The position numbers were made by a program, and so were the translations under genes. A stretch of DNA of 48,570 bases from Magnetospirillum sp. Lineage in GTDB: Bacteria; Pseudomonadota; Alphaproteobacteria; Rhodospirillales; Magnetospirillaceae. Shown piece after piece: positions 43,030-48,570 of the stretch (the stretch's first letter is position 1; every line of letters starts with the position of its first letter). The notes beneath the pieces are model-generated. The model made no database searches, had not been told where the DNA came from, and saw only the letters and a list, made by a program, of their open reading frames with translations. The stretch covers positions 1 through 48,570 of the forward strand of contig JACRFY010000144.1 of NCBI GenBank assembly GCA_016212565.1, written 5' to 3'.

Positions 43030-43994
43030 AGGCGATCATGTATCACTACGTGCGCCCGCCAAGCGCGGAGCTGCCGTATTTTCAGCATCTCGACATCACC
43101 GATTTCCGCCTGCAACTCGACTGGCTGGCTGAGCGCTGGCGCTTTGTCGCTCCCGAAGAACTGCGCCGGTGCGGTGACCGTCACGCCAAATTGCCGGAGG
43201 GAGTCGTTCTCACCTTTGACGACGGCCTCGCCGACCATTGGCAGTGGGTCATCCCGGAATTGCTACGGCGTCAGATTGCCGGGATATTTTATGTTTCCAC
43301 GGGCGCGTACCGCAGCGGGAAAATGCTCGACGTCCACCGTATTCACTACATTCTGGGCCGGCTTGGCGTCGTCGAGGCGCTGTCGCGGGTGGAGGCTGCA
43401 TTAACCAAGGACATGTTTACGCACGACCACATTGAGGCGTTTCACACCCAAACCTATGTCCGCCACCGCGAAGAAGAAGCCCGGAGGCGGTTCAAACGCA
43501 TATTCAATTATTTCCTCGCTACGGAACACCGCGGCGTATTGCTTGATTGCCTGATGGCCGATCTTGTCGACGAAACGGCGTTGATGCGACGGTGGTACAT
43601 GTCGCCGGAAGAAATCGCCGCGGCCCAAGCGCAAGGAATGGTGATCGGTAGCCACAGCGTCTCCCATCCCGTCATGAGCAGGCTGCAGCCGGCCGAGCAG
43701 CGCGCGGAAATTGACCAGTCATTCGCTGATCTCGATGGTTTTACCGGAGGATTGCCCTTTCGGACATTCTGTTATCCCTATGGTGGGTTCCATAGCTTCA
43801 CAGCCGATACGGAGCGCCTGCTGGCCGACGCCGGATGCCTTTTTGCTTTTAACGTCGAACAGCGCGATATCGAAACACGCGATTGGCAACAGCGACCAAG
43901 CGCCCTTCCCAGGTGGGACTGCAATCAATTCCCGCATGGGCAAATCGCCAAACAGGGCCACGAGTCCCAGTCTAATAACGCTCCCTCAACATGA
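43026..43994 (+). CDS. Polysaccharide deacetylase family protein
   Basis: A 322-residue NodB-type deacetylase. TFDDG at 63-67 (two catalytic/metal Asp) and His210-X3-His214 in GSHSVSHP are conserved, with YPYGG later. There is no signal peptide; GTG at 43026 gives MKAIMYHYVRPP, so the protein may act in the cytoplasm on a sugar or lipid-linked intermediate. A possible order is deacetylation then formylation of the same amine. It ends the nonulosonate operon, followed by a hairpin at 44000-44029. Confidence 0.85.
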   Translation: MKAIMYHYVRPPSAELPYFQHLDITDFRLQLDWLAERWRFVAPEELRRCGDRHAKLPEGVVLTFDDGLADHWQWVIPELLRRQIAGIFYVSTGAYRSGKMLDVHRIHYILGRLGVVEALSRVEAALTKDMFTHDHIEAFHTQTYVRHREEEARRRFKRIFNYFLATEHRGVLLDCLMADLVDETALMRRWYMSPEEIAAAQAQGMVIGSHSVSHPVMSRLQPAEQRAEIDQSFADLDGFTGGLPFRTFCYPYGGFHSFTADTERLLADAGCLFAFNVEQRDIETRDWQQRPSALPRWDCNQFPHGQIAKQGHESQSNNAPST

Positions 43995-44263
43995 TTATGC
44001 CCCCCTCTTTGGCGGACGGCCAAGGGGGGTATCAAGGCGCGCACGATTGCGGAACGTCCGGCGGGGACGCGGATCACATCAATCCTGGGGTTGTGGTGAA
44101 GACGTTCCCTGCCGCACCCAGGCCCGAAGCCCTCCGGCTGTCATTGCTTTCGATATCTTGAGCCAACCGGACACGGTTCCCCCTATATCTGGTGGAACCC
44201 CAGGGATTCATGGCCGCGACCTTTTGGCAAGTCCGGTTGAGTCGGATCGAGCGTTCGCCGGTA
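43995..44263. other. Intergenic with hairpin at 44000-44029
   Basis: 269 bases between convergent genes. CCCCCC (44000-44005) with TTGGC (44009-44013) pairs with GCCAA (44019-44023) and GGGGGG (44024-44029), leaving a 3-base bulge; no T-run follows, so it could be a Rho-aided terminator. No gene is recognised in 44030-44263. Confidence 0.4.
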
Positions 44264-45385
44264 TCAAGCGGCTTGCGAGAGGACGGTAGCCGCGCGACCG
44301 AAGGCGCTGGTGGGTAGCTCGGCATAGATCGGCAAGCTAAGGCAACGTGCGGCCCAATCCTCGGCAATCGGGAAACTACCGCCAGCGTATCCAAGGTGGC
44401 GATAGGCACCGAGCTGGTGCAGGGCGAAAGGGTAGTGGATCCCCGCTCCCAGTCCCGCCTGATTGAGGGCGGCAAGATCGGCGTCGCGCCGGTTGCTGCG
44501 GACGACGTATAGATGATAGACGCTGCCTTCATCCGACGTCGTCTTCTGTATCCGCTCGATTGGTGCCAATGCGGAGTCGTAGGCGGCGGCATGGGAACGC
44601 CGCAAGCGTGTCCATTCAGGGAGCCACTTTAATTTAACTCGCAGAACGGCAGCCTGCACGGTGTCGAGGCGAGAATTGGGAGCAATCTCTTCGTGGTGAT
44701 ACTTCCGCTCGGATCCCAGGTTGCTCAAACGGCGCAGACGGGCTGCAAGAGCGGGGTCTTGCGCCACCACCATCCCACCGTCACCGCAAGCGCCCAGATT
44801 CTTTCCGGGGTAAAAACTGAAACAGGCGAGCGTCGCCAGGGAGCCGGCCGGGCGCCCATGGTGCGATGCACCATGGGCCTGCGCCGCATCCTCAATGACA
44901 GCCAAACCGTGGCGGGAGGCAATGGCCGCAATCGCCGTCATATCGGCACATTGGCCATAGAGATGAACGGCAATGATCGCCTTGGTCTTCGCGGTGATTG
45001 CCGCTTCCAAGCGAGTGGGATCGATCAGGGCGGTATTCGGGTCCACGTCGACGAGAACCGGCGTCGCACCCGCTAGGCTGACCCCCAGCGCAGTGGCGAC
45101 GAAGGTCATGGCCGGCACGATCACCTCATCTCCCGGTCCGATGTCCAAGGCCCGCACCGCCAAGTGAAGGGCATCGGTGCCGTTGCCGCAACCTATGCCG
45201 TGGCCGGCGCCGCAGGCAGCGGCAAACTCCTCCTCGAACCGACCGACATCGCCACCATGAATAAAATCGCTGCGAACGAGTACTTGCTCGATCCCGGCCA
45301 CGATCTCTTCGCGAAGTGCCGCATGTTGCGCGCGCAAATCGACGAGGGGAATCGCGGCCAAATTTGGCGCAGTACCAGCACTCAT
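44264..45385 (-). CDS. DegT/DnrJ/EryC1/StrS family sugar aminotransferase
   Basis: A 373-residue PLP enzyme. IPLVDLRAQHAALREEI opens the protein, GCGNGTDALHLAVRAL and VIEDAAQAHGA follow, and FYPGKNLGACGDGG contains the PLP lysine (Lys195). It aminates nucleotide-linked keto sugars; LegC/PseC-like or dTDP-ketosugar roles are both possible. The ATG at 45385 has AAGGAGAT 8 bases upstream. It lies 71 bases after the glycosyltransferase-like gene on the same strand, and close to the nonulosonate operon on the other. No dehydratase partner is in the window. Confidence 0.9.
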   Translation of the reverse strand: MSAGTAPNLAAIPLVDLRAQHAALREEIVAGIEQVLVRSDFIHGGDVGRFEEEFAAACGAGHGIGCGNGTDALHLAVRALDIGPGDEVIVPAMTFVATALGVSLAGATPVLVDVDPNTALIDPTRLEAAITAKTKAIIAVHLYGQCADMTAIAAIASRHGLAVIEDAAQAHGASHHGRPAGSLATLACFSFYPGKNLGACGDGGMVVAQDPALAARLRRLSNLGSERKYHHEEIAPNSRLDTVQAAVLRVKLKWLPEWTRLRRSHAAAYDSALAPIERIQKTTSDEGSVYHLYVVRSNRRDADLAALNQAGLGAGIHYPFALHQLGAYRHLGYAGGSFPIAEDWAARCLSLPIYAELPTSAFGRAATVLSQAA

Positions 45386-45456
45386 TCGTAAATCTCCTTC
45401 AAACCATTTCTCGTGCTTAAGGGGCCCTGCGACACCGTATCGTGGCGCCGGCCGAA

Positions 45457-46824
45457 TCAACCGGCCACATTTTCGACGAAGCTGACGATGCGGTCGGACC
45501 AAAGGCCGTCGGGCCATTCGACAAAGAAGCGGGATGCATCCTTCATGCGGGCAGCGATTGCCGGGTCACAGGCACGTTCAAGCAGAGCGGTCGTCTTGGG
45601 CAACAGTTCTTCTTCGCCGACGGCAAGAATAAATTCCGGAGATTTGTAGATATCCTGGAAATGCTCGTTGTCGAAGACAGTCTGGAAAAAGCCGGCCTCT
45701 GTCTCTTCCTTGGGCAAGAAGCACATCGCCGGAACGCCCATAAGCGCCGCCTCGACGATGATGGTCGATAACGGCGAAATCAGCGCGTCGACGTGGCTGA
45801 GAACATCGCGCGTGTCCTCGTAATTAGACATGACTACGGGGCTGTGTCCCATGTGCACGTCCTCAACATACTTGATCATGTTCGACTCGAAACGGACGTG
45901 GCGCCATGGATGGCTGAATACTCTTTCGCCACGCTTGCCACAATGACCCCAAGGATGGGGGCGGTAAAGCACGGTAACGTTGCCGAGCTGGCCGCTCTCG
46001 ACAGCATCGTCAAGGCGGCAAAGATGCTTGAATTCATCCGTATCCTTCGCCGATCCCGCATACAGCAGGACCTTCTTGCCGGTCGGAATACCGTTACGGC
46101 GGAAGAATTCTGCTTGATCGAGGCGCGGCGGATCGCGATAGACATCAAACTGGGCGACACCGAACTTGATCACCCGATCCTCGCGCATCTGCAGGAACGT
46201 CATCGCATGGCGTTTGGTCTGCTCCCCCCATACCAGCAGCCAGTCCGGCTTGTGGTATGCCATCTGTTTGGCAGAGGGATTGTCCCACGAATTCATCACC
46301 GCAATGAAAGGAATGCTGCGCTTTCTGGCCTCGATCATCAAGTCGTTCAAAAAAACGCCCTCGAGAACGGTGGGATGCACGATAACGTCCGGCCGTTCCT
46401 CATCCAGCAGGCGCCGCATGTCCAGGCACGGGATTGCCGCCAACTGACGTAGCGTGCGCCACCGGTACAACTGAAAGATTCCCGGCAACGACAGCAAAGT
46501 AAAGTGGCGGAAATGGCCGCCGACGTGACCTTTGGTCAATTTGCGCAGTGAGGCCCAGTGCTTGCCGGGACGCCATCGCAAGCGGTTGACGTGCGCCAAC
46601 CATGACCATAGCCTGTACCGAAGGGAATTGGTTTGCAGGTGCCGCACCTTCGGCAGACCGAGTTCGTCGATATTGGTGCGGATTCGCTTGTTTCCCAATT
46701 CTGGAAAGACAAACGTAGCGTCGTGAACCGCCGACAGGCGCGCCAGTGCGCCGCTGCGCACGAAATGGCGGATCATGATGTCATGATCAATGACAACCAG
46801 GACCTTCAGCTTCGCCTTAGTCAT
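45457..46824 (-). CDS. GT-B-like protein, possible glycosyl/glycerophosphotransferase
   Basis: A 455-residue protein with GT-B features: VLVVIDHDIMIRHFVRSGAL at the start, VLLYAGSAKDTDEFKHL mid-protein, LYRPHPWGH, and PLSTIIVEAALMGVPAMCFL near the C terminus, which resembles donor-binding sites of the CDP-glycerol transferase and 2-epimerase superfamily. No family can be named firmly. ATG at 46824 follows GAGGG. It lies between the aminotransferase and the radical SAM gene, all minus-strand, and could transfer the CMP-nonulosonate sugar. Confidence 0.6.
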   Translation of the reverse strand: MTKAKLKVLVVIDHDIMIRHFVRSGALARLSAVHDATFVFPELGNKRIRTNIDELGLPKVRHLQTNSLRYRLWSWLAHVNRLRWRPGKHWASLRKLTKGHVGGHFRHFTLLSLPGIFQLYRWRTLRQLAAIPCLDMRRLLDEERPDVIVHPTVLEGVFLNDLMIEARKRSIPFIAVMNSWDNPSAKQMAYHKPDWLLVWGEQTKRHAMTFLQMREDRVIKFGVAQFDVYRDPPRLDQAEFFRRNGIPTGKKVLLYAGSAKDTDEFKHLCRLDDAVESGQLGNVTVLYRPHPWGHCGKRGERVFSHPWRHVRFESNMIKYVEDVHMGHSPVVMSNYEDTRDVLSHVDALISPLSTIIVEAALMGVPAMCFLPKEETEAGFFQTVFDNEHFQDIYKSPEFILAVGEEELLPKTTALLERACDPAIAARMKDASRFFVEWPDGLWSDRIVSFVENVAG

Positions 46825-46875
46825 CCCAACCCTCTATCGAATTCGAACAAATGCAGCCTCTGGCATTGCCGTAGA

Positions 46876-47850
46876 TCAAACCGTGGTGGTGCCCACCAGG
46901 TCGATCATCAAATCGGGATGGGTCGTTCGCACGCCAACCTTGCGGGCCGGGTTGGTCGCATAAACGAGGGCGGCGCTACGGTCGTAGGTGTAATCGCAGT
47001 TCTCGCAGATCAAGCCACATCCTTTGAAGGCATTGCGGGCATGGATATCTTGAATGGCCTTCATCCTTTCGCCAGAAAGGATCTCGGGAAGACTGGTCTC
47101 ATTCAAATTGCCGATCACCAATTTGTGATTGAAGTCATTACAGCACACTGACACATCCCCATTTTCACGGATATAGGGATTTCCCTTGAATGGGCGCCCA
47201 CAGCTTTTCGGTTGTTGCGGCACGACTGTACCGTCTTCGCCAACAGCGGCAGCCAATTGGCCCGCCCACAGATGAGGCCGCCAAATCATCACCTCATCGA
47301 CGCGCGCTTCCCAGTAGGTGCGCCAAGCATCGACTTCATGCTCGTTCTGCGGTAGAATGACAAAAGTCATAATCATGTAAGGTCGTTCGTCGCGCCCGAG
47401 AGAAGTGAACCGATTGAGGTTGGCAAAGTCGCGCTCGTATTTGTTGGCACCGCGATGAATGGCTTCGTAACTTTCCTTCGAGAAGCCACAATTGCTGATT
47501 CTCAACGTATCGACCCAACGACAAATATCGGGATTACGCTTTTCGGTCAGCATGTGCCCCGTCGTCGACAGCCAGATCTTGGCCCCCGGGGCAATTTCCT
47601 TGAGGTAGCGGACTTTATCAAAATAGCGCGGATCCATCAGGGCGTCACCAAATCCGCCAATGCTGAATGAATTCGCGCCGAGCGCTGTACTTTGGTCGAC
47701 CGCCTTGCGGAACATATCGACGTCCATGTGACGCCATTTGCCCGAGAACTCGTCACGTGGGCACATCGTACAGTTTGATGCGCAGAAGGTCGTATTTTCA
47801 ATCGACACTTCTTGGTCGGTAAGCGGACCCGTGACACTTGACCTGTTCAT
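46876..47850 (-). CDS. Radical SAM/SPASM protein
   Basis: A 324-residue protein. CASNCTMC (C23, C27, C30) is the radical SAM motif; later cysteines in SCGRPF, VCCNDF and CGLICENC suggest SPASM auxiliary clusters. It resembles SPASM proteins found in polysaccharide loci more than peptide-modifying ones; no precursor peptide gene is adjacent. The ATG at 47850 has AAGGTGA upstream. It opens a minus-strand operon whose promoter should lie in the AT-rich stretch around 47890-47910. Function unknown. Confidence 0.82.
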   Translation of the reverse strand: MNRSSVTGPLTDQEVSIENTTFCASNCTMCPRDEFSGKWRHMDVDMFRKAVDQSTALGANSFSIGGFGDALMDPRYFDKVRYLKEIAPGAKIWLSTTGHMLTEKRNPDICRWVDTLRISNCGFSKESYEAIHRGANKYERDFANLNRFTSLGRDERPYMIMTFVILPQNEHEVDAWRTYWEARVDEVMIWRPHLWAGQLAAAVGEDGTVVPQQPKSCGRPFKGNPYIRENGDVSVCCNDFNHKLVIGNLNETSLPEILSGERMKAIQDIHARNAFKGCGLICENCDYTYDRSAALVYATNPARKVGVRTTHPDLMIDLVGTTTV

Positions 47851-48239
47851 GAAATCACCTTTTAACCGCGCTCGTGTGTTCTGAACTTTGCACTTAAATA
47901 ATTTAAAGTCCTGCATCAAACGGACGGGCACCATTTTGACAAGTTGCCATAAAGCCCGCCAATGTAGCCCATGGCCTTGACAGATTTCAAGGTCGATGTT
48001 CGGCGATTTACGGCAACGTGTTCAGGTTAGCGGATGCTGATGAGATCGGGGTGGCGTGTGGTCCCTTGATTCAAACGGGCTTCGGGTTCGCCACCGGCGC
48101 CGGAAGCCATGGAGCAGGCGTTCGTCACGGCTCTGCCGTCCCTGGCCTTCTTCCAGGCCCGGTCGCCCTTGCGGCTGGCCAGAACGCAGGTCTGTCAACC
48201 ACACCTCCTTGCGGTGCAGGCCCGGCACCCTCGTCCCGG
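47851..48239. other. Right-hand intergenic region
   Basis: AT-rich near 47890-47910, as expected for the promoter of the minus-strand operon, then high-GC sequence. No gene is recognised; open frames here lack motifs. Confidence 0.5.
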
Positions 48240-48240
48240 T

Positions 48241-48321
48241 CGGCGCCTCGACCGGCTCACTCATCACGGCGAGATCGTCGAGACCGGTAACGAAAGCCGG
48301 CGCTTCAAGAACCGCGCCTGA
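48241..48321 (+). pseudogene. C-terminal remnant of an IS21-type IstB ATPase
   Basis: The plus-strand frame reads DRLTHHGEIVETGNESRRF then KNRA and stop. This matches the usual C terminus of IstB helper proteins of IS21-family elements (DRLTHHCDIVETGN... type). Upstream sequence does not continue the IstB frame, so only about 26 residues remain. No IstA transposase is seen. The call rests on recalled family sequence and a short match. Confidence 0.5.
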
Positions 48322-48570
48322 TTCCCCCTCCCCAGCCCCCCCGGCTCGCCCAGGTGGGTGCACAGGAACGTCCCACGCGCACCGCTCCGTCGCTGGCGAC
48401 AGGATCAAAAGCCTCTGCTATCAGCCTTGGGTTCAGCATGTCGCGCCGGTATCATACCGCCGAGCCACTGACGTGACTCGGCTATCGGCCCCTCGCCGGG
48501 CGCTCGCGTCCGCTCGCTTGTGGGCTTCGCCCACCCGTCGCTTTGCTCCGGGCCGCCCTGACGGGCGTCG
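48322..48570. other. Window end, no gene
   Basis: 249 bases with no recognised gene. Sequence after 48480 is low-information high-GC DNA with several short CG-rich inverted motifs. Confidence 0.45.

Noticed and set aside
48022-48408. 128-codon minus-strand frame at the right edge
   Set aside because: Overlaps the IstB remnant on the other strand and shows no motif.
1-48570. CRISPR array
   Set aside because: No regularly spaced direct repeats were seen anywhere in the window.

Overview
The window is high-GC DNA with long overlapping operons and strong Shine-Dalgarno starts. The gene content (SlyD-like isomerase, PduO-type cobalamin adenosyltransferase, RNase HII, LptG, many O-glycan genes, a nonulosonate cassette) fits an alphaproteobacterium, plausibly of the Rhodospirillales/Magnetospirillum type. 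The phylum-level reading is inference from codon use and gene families; no ribosomal marker is present.

Positions 1-7011 are mostly housekeeping: a SlyD-like isomerase with a membrane extension and two small membrane proteins (191-1744, minus), a 45-nt piece of a tRNA-Thr gene (2095-2139), an orphan PotD-like binding protein, a CPA2 cation/proton antiporter overlapping rnhB, a PduO-type adenosyltransferase, and lptG. Positions 7022-18462 hold nine minus-strand genes, transcribed from 18462 towards 7022: SGNH protein, methyltransferase, three glycosyltransferases, a GT2 enzyme, an asparagine-synthase-type amidotransferase, a double GT4 fusion, and galE. Seven of the eight junctions are stop/start overlaps or gaps of at most 4 bases; the eighth is a 10-base gap. 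This looks like one translationally coupled glycan assembly operon.

Positions 18611-36058 carry a radical SAM/SPASM protein, an O-acylation module (DUF5989-like 49-aa membrane peptide, SGNH, MBOAT, SGNH; the peptide gene at 23445-23594 is very short), a GT2/membrane pair, two GtrB-like prenyl-phosphate glycosyltransferases around a large membrane protein, a second amidotransferase coupled to a radical SAM protein and a methyltransferase, and two overlapping methyltransferases downstream of an O-antigen-ligase-like protein.

Positions 37454-43994 are a compact plus-strand nonulosonic-acid operon: divergent neuB, neuC-like, neuA-like, a third amidotransferase, a formyltransferase and a polysaccharide deacetylase. 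On the minus strand from 47850 follow a SPASM radical SAM protein, a GT-B-like protein and a DegT-family aminotransferase. The last 700 bases hold no intact gene, only what looks like the C-terminal end of an IS21-type IstB.

Taken together, most of the window encodes synthesis, decoration (amidation, formylation, methylation, acylation, deacetylation) and attachment of a complex surface glycan containing a nonulosonic-acid-like sugar. No initiating phosphoglycosyltransferase, Wzx flippase, or Wza/Wzc export machinery is visible, so assembly must depend on genes elsewhere.
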